DNA from: Collinsella sp. AF20-14LB
GTDB taxonomy: Bacteria > Actinomycetota > Coriobacteriia > Coriobacteriales > Coriobacteriaceae
DNA: 64,000 bases
Reading direction: 5' to 3'
Assembly: GCF_003459505.1 (NCBI RefSeq)
Contig: NZ_QRWD01000011.1
Coordinates: 1-64,000, forward strand
Below the pieces are notes generated by a model. It did no database searches. It worked only from the letters and a program-made list of their open reading frames with translations, and was not told the DNA's origin. The translations under genes and the position numbers were made by a program. The first letter of the stretch is position 1. The number at the start of each line of letters is the position of its first letter. Positions 39,034 to 47,535 of this stretch are shown here, one piece after another.

Positions 39034-39450
39034 ATGAACATCGATATCGTCCTTTTTGCAGGCCGCATCGTCCTGGTCGCCCTGCTCTATATCTTCCTGT
39101 TCGCCGTCATGAAGACCGGCGTGGGACTTGTGCGCGGACAGCGCCGCGACTCGGCTATCTGGACGATCGATGTGGACAAGGGCCCGCGCGGCATCCGTGG
39201 CATCCACGTAGACATGCTCGGCCCCGTCATCGTCGGTCGCTCGCCATCTTCGGACATCTGCATCAACGAACCGTTCGTCTCGGCCTCGCATGCGCGCTTT
39301 TCGCTGCAGGGCCCGGCGCTCATCATCGAGGACCTCAACTCGCTTAACGGCACGCTCGTCAACGGCCGCCAGCTCGTGGAGCCCGCGACGCTGCGCGAGG
39401 GCGACGAAGTCCAGATTGGCGATGTGGTCATGAAGGTGAACCGTCGATGA
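39034..39450 (+). CDS. fhaB: FhaB-like membrane FHA protein
   Basis: A 138-aa protein with an N-terminal helix (about 5-25, IVLFAGRIVLVALLYIFLFA) and an FHA domain (about 55-135): VIVGRSPSSDICINEPFVSA, SHARF and DLNSLNGTLVNGR. FhaB/FipA in mycobacteria links the kinases to division and polar growth. It begins six bases after fhaA ends, and its stop overlaps the phosphatase start (ATGA). Confidence 0.9.
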   Translation: MNIDIVLFAGRIVLVALLYIFLFAVMKTGVGLVRGQRRDSAIWTIDVDKGPRGIRGIHVDMLGPVIVGRSPSSDICINEPFVSASHARFSLQGPALIIEDLNSLNGTLVNGRQLVEPATLREGDEVQIGDVVMKVNRR

Positions 39451-41246
39451 TCGACGAGGAGAACAAGTCCGCAACTATGACCGAGGCACCGGCCGCCGCC
39501 ACAGCTGCGCCGGCCCACGCCGCTCCGGCGGGCTCCGCACCCGTGGAGCCCGAGGACACCGTGTTCTCCCTGCCTCTTTCGCATGTAACGCATGATATTT
39601 CGGATCTCGCCGATAACGAGGACGAAGAGGATGCCGTAGCGGCGCCCATCGGCGCACATGCTGCGGAACAGCCCACAGCGCCCGAAGCAACCCCGGCGCC
39701 GGCTCACTTTGCAGAGCCCGTCGCCGCGGCAATTAACGAGAGCGCTGCGGTGTTTGCGGCACCCGAGCCCGCCGCGCCGGCGTTTCCCATAGCCCCGGCA
39801 TCCGAGGTTGCGCCCGCGTCTACGCCGGCGCCCGAGCCTATAGACGTCAGCCCGCAAGACGACGAGTCGACCGCCCGCGTGTCCGAGGAGCCCGACTCCC
39901 CGGACACCGGCGATTCCGAATCAAACGCCGAGACCGACACCGTCTCTCCCGGTGACACAGCCGAGATCGACGTTGCCGCCGTTGAGGCCAAGCTCAAAGA
40001 CCCCGGCTCGACCATGAGCTTTGAGCCCCTGACCGAGGAGCGCATCGAGACCGACTCGACCTATGATGCCGGCACCACCACGCAACTCATGTGGGGCGCC
40101 CGCTCTGACGTTGGCTGCGTACGCCCGCACAATGAGGATTCCTACCTGGTGCAGTCGCCGCTCTTTTGCGTATGCGACGGCATGGGCGGTCACGCCGCCG
40201 GCGAGGTAGCCTCTTCCATCGCCGTCGAGACTATTGCCAAGACGGCCCCGCAGTCCGCCGACGCAGCACGCCTGGCCGCAGCCGTCGAGGCAGCCAACGC
40301 CGCCGTAATCGAGGCCGCCTTGAATGGCCTAGGCAAGCCCGGCATGGGCTGCACAGCCACTTGCGCCTATATCGAAAACGACACGCTCGCCATCGCCCAC
40401 GTGGGTGACTCTCGCGCCTACCTGCTCCACGAGGGCACGCTCATCCGCGTGACCCGCGACCATTCCTACGTGGAGGAGCTCGTGGACGCCGGCGAGATTA
40501 CGGCAGACGAGGCTCGCGTCCACCCCAACCGCTCGGTCATCACCCGTGCGCTGGGATCGGACCCCGCCATGTATGCCGACCACTTCACTCTGCATATCGA
40601 GGAAGGCGACCGCCTGATCCTTTGCTCTGACGGCCTTTCGAGCATGATTCCTGATAGCGATATCGAGAACATCGCCACGCAGTCCTCAACCGCGCAAATC
40701 TGCGTCGACAACCTAGTGGACGCGGCGCTTGCCGCCGGCGGCCACGACAACGTGACCGTAGTAGTCGTTGACCTGGTTGACGATGGCGTTATGCGCGAGG
40801 CGCAACGCGTGCGTCGCCGCAACATTACTATCGCCGCCATCCTGGCCCTCGTCTTTGTGCTGGCAGCTGGCATCTGGGCCTACACGGGTGTCACCGGCTC
40901 GTACTACCTGGGTACCCACCAGGGCAATGTCGCCGTCTGGCGCGGCCTGCCCGGCAAGCCGCTCGGACTCAAGCTTCACTGGCTCGAAAGCGAAACCAGT
41001 ATTAAGCTGTCCGACCTGCCCGAAGACACGCAAAACCGCCTCAAGGCGGGCATTCCGCAAACAAGTGTCGACGATGCGCAGGACACGATATCCAAGTACC
41101 GCCACCAGATCGACGAGGAGCAGACCCGCCAGGTGATCGACGCGCAAACGATTCGCGACAACACCAATCAGGGATCGACCTCCGAATCAGATTCCGAGAA
41201 AACCGCCGAACAGTCCGCCGAGGCCGAAGCCTCCGAAAAGAACTAG
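39447..41246 (+). CDS. pstP: PP2C-family Ser/Thr protein phosphatase
   Basis: A 599-aa phosphatase that reverses the action of the linked kinases. An acidic Ala/Pro/Glu-rich N-terminal extension of about 205 residues is followed by the PP2C domain (about 210-455): RSDVGCVRPHNEDSY, VCDGMGGHAAGEVA, HVGDSRAYLL and GGHDNVTVVVVD carry the metal-binding aspartates. One membrane helix follows (about 462-483), then an extracellular tail. The long disordered N-terminus is absent from mycobacterial PstP and puts the enzyme well above the usual size. The ATG at 39447 overlaps the fhaB stop. Confidence 0.9.
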   Translation: MIDEENKSATMTEAPAAATAAPAHAAPAGSAPVEPEDTVFSLPLSHVTHDISDLADNEDEEDAVAAPIGAHAAEQPTAPEATPAPAHFAEPVAAAINESAAVFAAPEPAAPAFPIAPASEVAPASTPAPEPIDVSPQDDESTARVSEEPDSPDTGDSESNAETDTVSPGDTAEIDVAAVEAKLKDPGSTMSFEPLTEERIETDSTYDAGTTTQLMWGARSDVGCVRPHNEDSYLVQSPLFCVCDGMGGHAAGEVASSIAVETIAKTAPQSADAARLAAAVEAANAAVIEAALNGLGKPGMGCTATCAYIENDTLAIAHVGDSRAYLLHEGTLIRVTRDHSYVEELVDAGEITADEARVHPNRSVITRALGSDPAMYADHFTLHIEEGDRLILCSDGLSSMIPDSDIENIATQSSTAQICVDNLVDAALAAGGHDNVTVVVVDLVDDGVMREAQRVRRRNITIAAILALVFVLAAGIWAYTGVTGSYYLGTHQGNVAVWRGLPGKPLGLKLHWLESETSIKLSDLPEDTQNRLKAGIPQTSVDDAQDTISKYRHQIDEEQTRQVIDAQTIRDNTNQGSTSESDSEKTAEQSAEAEASEKN

Positions 41247-41262
41247 AAAGGGAGTGCCGCTT

Positions 41263-44133
41263 ATGAGTCGCCGCAACACCGAGCTGCTCTTGCTCATCGC
41301 CTCGGCGTTCCCCGTCATCCTACTGTATGCGATGTACGTCCTCACCGCGGGCGCTGCCATCTCCTTTGAGACGCTCGCCGTACCGATCGGCCTCTTTGCC
41401 GCCTTTGCCGCGGCCCACATTGCCGTGCGCATCTTGGCGCCCGGTGCCGACCCCGCCATCCTGCCCATTGTCTTTGTGCTTTCGGGCATCGGTATCACGT
41501 TCGTGACGCGTCTCGCACCCGCTCTCGCGATCTCACAGCTCATCATCCTGTTTGTCTCGGTGGCCCTGATGGTGGGAACGCTCGCACTGGTCAAAAACCT
41601 CGACGTGGTCATGCGCTACAAGTACACCTTTGGCATTATCGGCATCATCCTGCTGATGCTGCCCATCTTTATCGGCACCACGATCTCGGGCTCCAAGCTG
41701 TGGATTCGCATCGCGGGCTTTACCATCCAGCCCGGCGAGTTCGCCAAGGTCTTTATCGTGCTGTTCCTGGCCGGGTACCTGGCCGAGAACCGCGAGCTGC
41801 TCTCCATCTCCAACCGCAAGATCCTGGGCTTTAAGATCCCTCGCCTGCGACTGCTGCTGCCGCTGTTTGCCGTGTGGGGTGTGTGCTTGCTCGTCGTCGT
41901 CTTCGAACGCGATCTGGGTTCGGCCGTGCTGTTCTACACTATCTTCTTGCTGATGCTCTACGTTGCCACGGGGCGCTTTTCGTATGTCGTTATCGGCCTT
42001 GCGCTCTTAGCCGTTGGAGCCGTGGGCGCCTACAAGTTCCTATCGCACGTTCAGGTGCGTTTCCAGGTTTGGGTCGATCCGTTTAAGGACGCCCAGGGCC
42101 AGGGCTACCAGATCGTCCAGTCGCTCTTCTCGCTTGCCGATGGCGGTCTGGTCGGTGTTGGCATCGGCAACGGCATGGCCAACAACATCCCTGTCGTCGA
42201 GTCCGACTTTATCTTCTCGGCCATCGGCGAGGAAATGGGCCTTTTGGGCGGCGGCGCCGTGCTCATCCTGTTTATGCTTTTTGCCGTGCGTGGCCTCACC
42301 ACGGCAGCCCGCGCCAAGTCCGACCTTGCCGCCTTTAGCGCGACCGGCCTTACGGCGGCCATCAGCTTCCAGGCATTCTTGATCGTCGGCGGCGTAACCC
42401 GCCTGATCCCGCTGACCGGCGTCACCCTACCCTTTATGAGCCAGGGCGGCTCCTCGCTGCTGGCAAGCTTTATCATCGTCGCGCTGCTGCTGCGCGCCGG
42501 CGACGAGGCAACCGGACGCGAAGCCGAACTCACCGGCACCGGCACCATGGCCGCCATCACCGATGACCAGGTCGCATCCGCCGCCGCCCCGACCGGCACA
42601 CGTTTTGCCAGCGCATCTTCCTACGGCCACGGCAACCACTCCGCGGGTTCTCGCATGCGTCGTCGCCTGCTCGACACGCCTGAGTCCGGCGTGCTCGGCC
42701 GCGTGGCACTTGCCAACCGGCTGACTCGTGCCGTGTTTGCCTTTACGGCGCTGTTCGCCATCCTTATCGGCAACCTCACCTATGTCCAGGTCATCAAGGC
42801 GAAGGACTACCAGGACATGCCGACCAACAACCACACCATCGCCCGCTCCAAGTACATCCAGCGTGGCTCCATCATCACGTCCGACGGCGTGACACTAGCC
42901 GAGTCGCTGCAGCAGGAGGACGGCACCTACGCCCGTTCCTACCCCAACGGCAACATGGCCGCGCACGTGGTGGGCTACGTGAGCCAGCAATACGGCACCG
43001 CCGGCATCGAGAGCGTCATGAACGATACGCTCACCGGCTCCAAGGATTACTCCAGCTGGAACAACGCCATCGCGTCGCTCGCGGGGCAGACCCAGCCGGG
43101 CAATACCGCCAAGCTCACCATCGACTCGCGCATCCAGACGGCTGCCGAGCAGGCGCTCAAGGGCTTTAAGGGCGCCGTGGTGGTCATGGATCCGCGCACC
43201 GGTGCGGTCCTTGCGTGCGCGAGCTCGCCCACCTACGACAACACCAACATCGATGCGCTGCTCCAGTCGGGCGGCGGCGAGGACGGCTCCATGTACGACC
43301 GCGCCATGGACGCGCTGTACACCCCGGGCTCGACCTTTAAGGTCGTCACGCTCTCCGCGGCACTCGAAACCGGCACCGCCAGCCTTACCAGCACGTACCA
43401 GGCGCCCGGCTCCATGGATATTGGCAACGCGCCGGTCACCAACTCTGGCAACGAGAGCTACGGCACCATCAGCCTGCAGCAGGCCTTCGCCGTGTCGTCC
43501 AACGTCGTCTTTGGCCAGGTGGCAAACGAGGTCGGCGCCAGCTCGCTCGTCCAGTTTGCCAACGCCTTTGGCTACGGTCAAAAGCTCGGTCAGGATCTGA
43601 CCACCGCGGCTTCCATCATGGCCGACCCGTCGCTTATGACCGAGTGGGAGACCGCTTGGGCAGGCGCCGGCCAGCCCGTCGGCATGGACCACACGCCTGG
43701 CCCGCAGACCACCGTTATGCAGAATTGCGTGATCGCTGCAGCTATCGCCAACAGCGGCGTGGTCATGGACCCGTTCTTTGTGTCCCAGATACTCGCCCCG
43801 GACGGAACCGTTGTTAAGACCACGCAGTCCCGCTCGCTGGGCCAGGCCGTCAGCTCTGCCACGGCCGACCAGGTCAAGCAGGCCATGCTCGCCGTCGTCC
43901 AGTCCGGTACCGGCACCGATGCCCAGATTCCGGGCGTCAAGGTTGCCGGCAAGACGGGTTCGGCCGAGACCGGCGGCACCAACGTCAACTCTATGTTTGT
44001 TGGCTTTGCACCTTACGATTCACCCACGGTTGCCATCTCGGTGGCCCTGGAGGATTTCGACAAACACGACGTCGAGGCGGCCAAGATTGCCGGCATCGTC
44101 CTGACCGCGGCGCTCGCCGCACAGGGAGCGTGA
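41263..44133 (+). CDS. FtsW/RodA glycosyltransferase fused to a class B penicillin-binding protein
   Basis: A 956-aa fusion. Residues about 1-410 are a ten-helix SEDS polymerase (FtsW/RodA), with GSKLWIRIAGFTIQPGEFAKV and the C-terminal PLTGVTLPFMSQGGSSLL motif. A linker of about 70 residues leads to a membrane helix (about 490-510) and a PbpA-type transpeptidase with the active-site serine in PGSTFKVV, then SSN, then KTGSAE. SEDS polymerases and class B PBPs normally work as a two-protein complex; here both are in one chain, with no frameshift or stop between them. I chose ATG 41263 after AAAGGGAG. It lies between pstP and the PASTA kinase. Confidence 0.93.
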   Translation: MSRRNTELLLLIASAFPVILLYAMYVLTAGAAISFETLAVPIGLFAAFAAAHIAVRILAPGADPAILPIVFVLSGIGITFVTRLAPALAISQLIILFVSVALMVGTLALVKNLDVVMRYKYTFGIIGIILLMLPIFIGTTISGSKLWIRIAGFTIQPGEFAKVFIVLFLAGYLAENRELLSISNRKILGFKIPRLRLLLPLFAVWGVCLLVVVFERDLGSAVLFYTIFLLMLYVATGRFSYVVIGLALLAVGAVGAYKFLSHVQVRFQVWVDPFKDAQGQGYQIVQSLFSLADGGLVGVGIGNGMANNIPVVESDFIFSAIGEEMGLLGGGAVLILFMLFAVRGLTTAARAKSDLAAFSATGLTAAISFQAFLIVGGVTRLIPLTGVTLPFMSQGGSSLLASFIIVALLLRAGDEATGREAELTGTGTMAAITDDQVASAAAPTGTRFASASSYGHGNHSAGSRMRRRLLDTPESGVLGRVALANRLTRAVFAFTALFAILIGNLTYVQVIKAKDYQDMPTNNHTIARSKYIQRGSIITSDGVTLAESLQQEDGTYARSYPNGNMAAHVVGYVSQQYGTAGIESVMNDTLTGSKDYSSWNNAIASLAGQTQPGNTAKLTIDSRIQTAAEQALKGFKGAVVVMDPRTGAVLACASSPTYDNTNIDALLQSGGGEDGSMYDRAMDALYTPGSTFKVVTLSAALETGTASLTSTYQAPGSMDIGNAPVTNSGNESYGTISLQQAFAVSSNVVFGQVANEVGASSLVQFANAFGYGQKLGQDLTTAASIMADPSLMTEWETAWAGAGQPVGMDHTPGPQTTVMQNCVIAAAIANSGVVMDPFFVSQILAPDGTVVKTTQSRSLGQAVSSATADQVKQAMLAVVQSGTGTDAQIPGVKVAGKTGSAETGGTNVNSMFVGFAPYDSPTVAISVALEDFDKHDVEAAKIAGIVLTAALAAQGA

Positions 44134-44265
44134 TGCCCGTGATCAAAGCGGATACTTGGGGCGCGCCGCGGCCGATGAGCTAGCGGCTACGCGCCACACG
44201 GCCCCAGCGGCCACACATTTGGTACTACACACATCGTTGAGCGAATAGTTATGTTAGGAGCAGGA

Positions 44266-46227
44266 ATGGAACAGAGGGTCCTCGGGGGAAGATACCTCCT
44301 CAAGGATAAGGTGGGAACGGGCGGTATGGCGACCGTCTTCCGTGCACAGGATCAGGTCCTCGACCGCACGGTTGCCGTCAAGATCATGCTGCCGCAGTAT
44401 GCCGGCGACGCCACCTTCGCCGCCCGCTTTAAGCAGGAAGCCCAGGCAGCTGCCGGCCTGTCCTCCCCCTATATCGTGGGCGTCTACGACTGGGGCAAGG
44501 ACGGCGACACCTATTACATCGTCATGGAGTACCTGCGCGGTACCGACCTTAAGAGCGGCATCAAGAGCCACGGCGCCCTCGATCCCAAGAAGGTCGCGCA
44601 GATCGGCTCGCAGATCAGCTCCGCGCTTTCGGTCGCACACAAGCACGAGATCATCCACCGCGACATTAAGCCGCAAAACATCATGGTGCTGCCCGACGGC
44701 AACATCAAGGTAATGGATTTTGGCATCGCACGCGCCAAGAACAGTCATCTCACGCAGGACAACAACGTGCTGGGCACCGCCCACTATGTAAGCCCCGAGC
44801 AGACCCGCGGCCAGGACCTCGGCCCCACCTCGGATATCTACTCGCTGGGTGTCGTCATGTACGAGTGCGCCACCGGCCGCGTACCCTTTGACGGCGACGA
44901 CGCCATCTCGGTCGCGCTCAAGCAGGTCAACGAACTCCCCATCCCGCCGAGCCAGATCAACTCCGGCGTCGATGCCGACCTGGAGCGCATCATCCTCAAG
45001 TGCATGGAGAAGGACCCGGCAAACCGCTTCCAGACAGCCGACGAGCTGCGTCAGGTGCTCAACAGCTACCTGTCCGGCCGTGCTGTCAACGTCTCGGAGC
45101 CCACGCGCGTCATCGGTGCCGCCGGCGACCTGGGTGCCACCAAGACCCGCGAGCTTTCCGACTCAACGCGCGCTATGGTTCGTCCCGTCTCGGGCGTGAG
45201 CGGTCAGAATACCGCCCGTAGCTCAGTTTCGGGCTCCACCGGCTCCTACGAGGTCGAAAAGCCCAAGTCCAACAAGAACAAGATTATCGCCGCTGCGGTG
45301 GCAGCCGTTGCCGTCATCGGCATCGTGGTGGCCTTTGCCACAGGACTCTTTGGCGGCGAGCAGGTCACCGTGCCCGATGTGCTGGGCAAGGACCAGCAGA
45401 CTGCCGTCGAGCAGATCAAGGAAGCCGGCCTCGAGGTCGGCACCATCGACCAAAGCTACAACGACGATATCGACGAGGGCAAGGTCGCCGAGCAGACGCC
45501 CAACGGCAAAACCAAGAAGGCCAAGGGCACCAAGGTGAACCTGGTAATCTCCAAGGGCCCCAAGCCCTCCGAGAAGGTTGAGGTTCCCAAGCTTGTCGGC
45601 CTGACCAAGGACCAGGCAGAAGCCGCGCTGGCAAGCGTTGGCCTGAAGGGCAACGCCTCCGAGGAGGCCAACGAGGCCGATGAGGGCCAGGTCTTTGAGC
45701 AGGGCACCGAACCCGGTAAGGAAGTCGAGAAGGGCACGACCATCTCGTACAAGGTCTCCAGCGGTCCTGACACCACCTCCGTCCCCGATCTGACCGACAT
45801 GACCGAGGCCCAGGCGCGCAACGCCCTCGATATGGCAGGCTTTGGCGTCGACGTGAGCTACCAGGAGAACGATTCGGTTACCGAGGGCACCGTGATTAGC
45901 TGGAACCCCAGCGGCAAGCAGAAGCCTGGCGCCACGATTACCGTCGTCATTGCCAAGAAGTCCGGCAAAGCCAGCGTTCCGGGCAACCTGTACGGCAAGA
46001 GCATCTCCGCCGCCGTTACCGCGCTCAACAACGCCGGGTTCTACAACATCGCATTCTGCGATCAGAACGGTAACCCCGTGAGCGGCAACGAAAACGCCAC
46101 CGTTACGGGCGTCTCCCCCACCGGCAAGCAGTCTACCGACAGCACGATTACGCTGACGGTCGCACTTTCTGGCTCGGGTTCGGGTTCGGGCTCGGGCACG
46201 GGCGACGATTCCGGTACGGTCAACTAG
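44266..46227 (+). CDS. pknB: PASTA-domain Ser/Thr protein kinase
   Basis: A 653-aa kinase. The kinase domain (about 1-270) has VGTGGMATVF, VAVKIMLPQ, HRDIKPQNIMV and MDFGIAR. One membrane helix lies at about 339-361. Four extracellular PASTA repeats follow (starting near VTVPDVLGKD, VEVPKLVGLT, TSVPDLTDMT and ASVPGNLYGK), then a Ser/Gly tail. PASTA repeats bind muropeptides or lipid II and couple wall state to phosphorylation. The ATG at 44266 follows TTAGGAG. A 132-base gap separates it from the SEDS-PBP gene; a strong terminator follows. This is the classic PknB of the cluster. Confidence 0.95.
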   Translation: MEQRVLGGRYLLKDKVGTGGMATVFRAQDQVLDRTVAVKIMLPQYAGDATFAARFKQEAQAAAGLSSPYIVGVYDWGKDGDTYYIVMEYLRGTDLKSGIKSHGALDPKKVAQIGSQISSALSVAHKHEIIHRDIKPQNIMVLPDGNIKVMDFGIARAKNSHLTQDNNVLGTAHYVSPEQTRGQDLGPTSDIYSLGVVMYECATGRVPFDGDDAISVALKQVNELPIPPSQINSGVDADLERIILKCMEKDPANRFQTADELRQVLNSYLSGRAVNVSEPTRVIGAAGDLGATKTRELSDSTRAMVRPVSGVSGQNTARSSVSGSTGSYEVEKPKSNKNKIIAAAVAAVAVIGIVVAFATGLFGGEQVTVPDVLGKDQQTAVEQIKEAGLEVGTIDQSYNDDIDEGKVAEQTPNGKTKKAKGTKVNLVISKGPKPSEKVEVPKLVGLTKDQAEAALASVGLKGNASEEANEADEGQVFEQGTEPGKEVEKGTTISYKVSSGPDTTSVPDLTDMTEAQARNALDMAGFGVDVSYQENDSVTEGTVISWNPSGKQKPGATITVVIAKKSGKASVPGNLYGKSISAAVTALNNAGFYNIAFCDQNGNPVSGNENATVTGVSPTGKQSTDSTITLTVALSGSGSGSGSGTGDDSGTVN

Positions 46228-46279
46228 TCGCCACCCCACCGCCCATTACGGCTCTCGCCGCAAACATATTCACTCACAG

Positions 46280-46319
46280 GCGCCCGCTTGCTCCCCCAGC
46301 AAGCGGGCGCTTCGTTTTT
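46280..46319 (+). terminator. Terminator of the kinase/elongasome cluster
   Basis: GCGCCCGCTTGCT (46280-46292) pairs with AGCAAGCGGGCGC (46298-46310), a perfect 13-bp stem, followed by TTCGTTTTT on the plus strand. Confidence 0.9.
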
Positions 46320-46331
46320 GACATGGCATGA

Positions 46332-46569
46332 ACCAGAAGAGCCCGGCACCGTGGCGGTGTACCGGGCTCGATCAATCTCTGGTGCCCCCGGGCGAATTCA
46401 ACCCCCCCCCGCAGGAAATTGGTGACGCGGGTGTCGACGGCTCGAACCCTGCCCTTAGACCAGAAGAGCCCGGCACCGTAGCGGTACCGGGCTCGGCAAA
46501 TCTCTGGTGCCCCCGGGCGGATTCGAAAACTCCCCCCGCGGGGAAATTGGTGACGCGGGTGTCGACGGT
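46332..46569 (-). repeat. Two duplicated units with tRNA-Arg 3' fragments
   Basis: Two related units start at 46332 and 46459 (127-base period). Each has a GAGCCCGGYACC-type hairpin, then CTCTGGTGCCCCCGGGCG plus ATTC, identical or nearly so to the 3' end of the tRNA-Arg gene at 46636-46660, then a shared stretch containing GACGCGGGTGTCGACGG that is inverted relative to the tRNA. On the minus strand they read as broken tRNA 3' ends each followed by a terminator. Apparent open frames across them are not credible genes. Confidence 0.75.
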
Positions 46570-46597
46570 CCTAATCCGTCGGCAGCTCCCACAAACC

Positions 46598-46626
46598 AGA
46601 AACGGCGCCGCTCTCGCGACGCCGTT
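46598..46626 (-). terminator. Terminator of the tRNA-Arg gene
   Basis: AACGGCG (46601-46607) and CGCCGTT (46620-46626) form a stem ten bases after the tRNA 3' end on the minus strand, followed by a short T-run. Confidence 0.5.
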
Positions 46627-46635
46627 ATAATCTTC

Positions 46636-46711
46636 TGGTGCCCCCGGGCGGATTCGAACCGTCGACACCCGCTTTAGGAGAGCGGTGCTCTATCCCCTGA
46701 GCTACGGAGGC
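46636..46711 (-). tRNA. tRNA-Arg (anticodon CCU)
   Basis: Seventy-six nucleotides including an encoded CCA end (46636-46638). The acceptor arms GCCTCCG and CGGGGGC pair, the D-loop contains AGCTCAGGGGATAGAGC, the anticodon stem CCGCT/AGCGG encloses CTCCTAA with anticodon CCT, and the T-loop is GGTTCGAATCC. A likely -10 (TACACT on the minus strand, 46722-46727) lies ten bases upstream. CCU reads the AGG arginine codon, rare in the window's GC-rich genes. Confidence 0.95.
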
Positions 46712-46792
46712 ATGTTGTATTAGTGTAGCAGATTTACGCCGCTGTAATGCAGCGTATACCCACTCTTCGAAGTTGCGGTGGAACAGCCCTCC

Positions 46793-46992
46793 GGAAAGTG
46801 CGTCCCACTATCCAGGCAAATTCTGGGTCAGACTTTCCCCATGAGACCTCGCTGGGAAACTGTGACCCACAATTTCGACTCGAAACGGGACACGGTTTCC
46901 CAAACGACCCCGTTCCGGAAACTACATCCCGGAATCGACGCTCGAACTGGGATGCACTTTCCCGATCGAGCCACATAGGAGACTGCGCCCCA
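46793..46992. repeat. Alternating 15-bp motif array, locus B
   Basis: Copies of GGAAA(G/C)TGC(G/A)TCCCA or its reverse complement start at 46793(+), 46824(-), 46855(+), 46886(-), 46917(+) and 46948(-): exactly 31 bases apart with strictly alternating orientation. A degenerate seventh copy (GGAGACTGCGCCCCA) lies at 46978-46992, again in the expected direction. The 16-base spacers differ. The motif is the same as at 35865-36004. Confidence 0.92.
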
Positions 46993-47016
46993 CTTTGAGG
47001 GGGCGCTCTTTAATGA

Positions 47017-47415
47017 CTAGTTGCCTTTGTGGAAAAGGTTCTTGATGACGGAGGGGATGCTCTTGGCGCCCTTGGCCGTCACATCGATAAAGTCGGGCGA
47101 ACGAACGAGCTTGTCCTCGTCAATGTACTTACGCACCGCGCGAAGCGTTTCCTTGTCATTGCGCGTCGAAAACGTAAAGTGGCCATTCTCTTTGGTAAAG
47201 ATGGCAAAACGCGTAATCTTCTTGGTGCCGCGCAAAACCTCGGCGGCAATATAGTCGACCTCGTCCCACGGGATTTGGATATAATCCTCGGGATTACGCT
47301 CGTTATAGTACTCAAACGCCTTATTGCCCACCATCACGTTACCGTGACTGGTAAGCCCCATCAGGCAGGTTGCCGGCGTTGCCAGATCGACCGTGCTGTT
47401 CTGAGATTGCGCCAT
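47017..47415 (-). CDS. DUF956 (ManO-like) protein
   Basis: A 132-aa cytoplasmic protein of the DUF956 family, which is regularly the last gene of mannose-type PTS operons in Gram-positive bacteria and is thought to be a regulator of the transporter. Typical pieces are MGLTSHGNVMVGNKAFEYYN, YIQIPWDEVDYIAAEV and FAIFTKENGHFTFSTRNDK. I chose ATG 47415, preceded by TTGGAGGG. It lies 120 bases downstream of the IID gene on the same strand. Its stop codon lies in a TCTTTAATGACTAGT segment shared with the repeat at 50632-50646. Confidence 0.88.
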   Translation of the reverse strand: MAQSQNSTVDLATPATCLMGLTSHGNVMVGNKAFEYYNERNPEDYIQIPWDEVDYIAAEVLRGTKKITRFAIFTKENGHFTFSTRNDKETLRAVRKYIDEDKLVRSPDFIDVTAKGAKSIPSVIKNLFHKGN

Positions 47416-47535
47416 ACGCGCCTCGCCCTCCAATAAAAACAATCGGACCGCATCCAGTGTACCCACCGGGTGCGGTCCGTTTCAATGGCTCAAAAGCCCT
47501 TGCCTAGCAACTCTCGGTCTTAAGCCGAAGCGTGC

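Noticed and set aside
46328..46668. Open frames on both strands of about 100 codons
   Set aside because: They run over the duplicated tRNA 3' fragments and terminator stems. This is a common source of false gene calls beside tRNA genes.
46793..46992. Possible CRISPR array
   Set aside because: Regular spacing suggested it, but the repeats alternate in orientation, are only 15 bp and imperfect, the spacers are 16 bp, and no cas gene is present.
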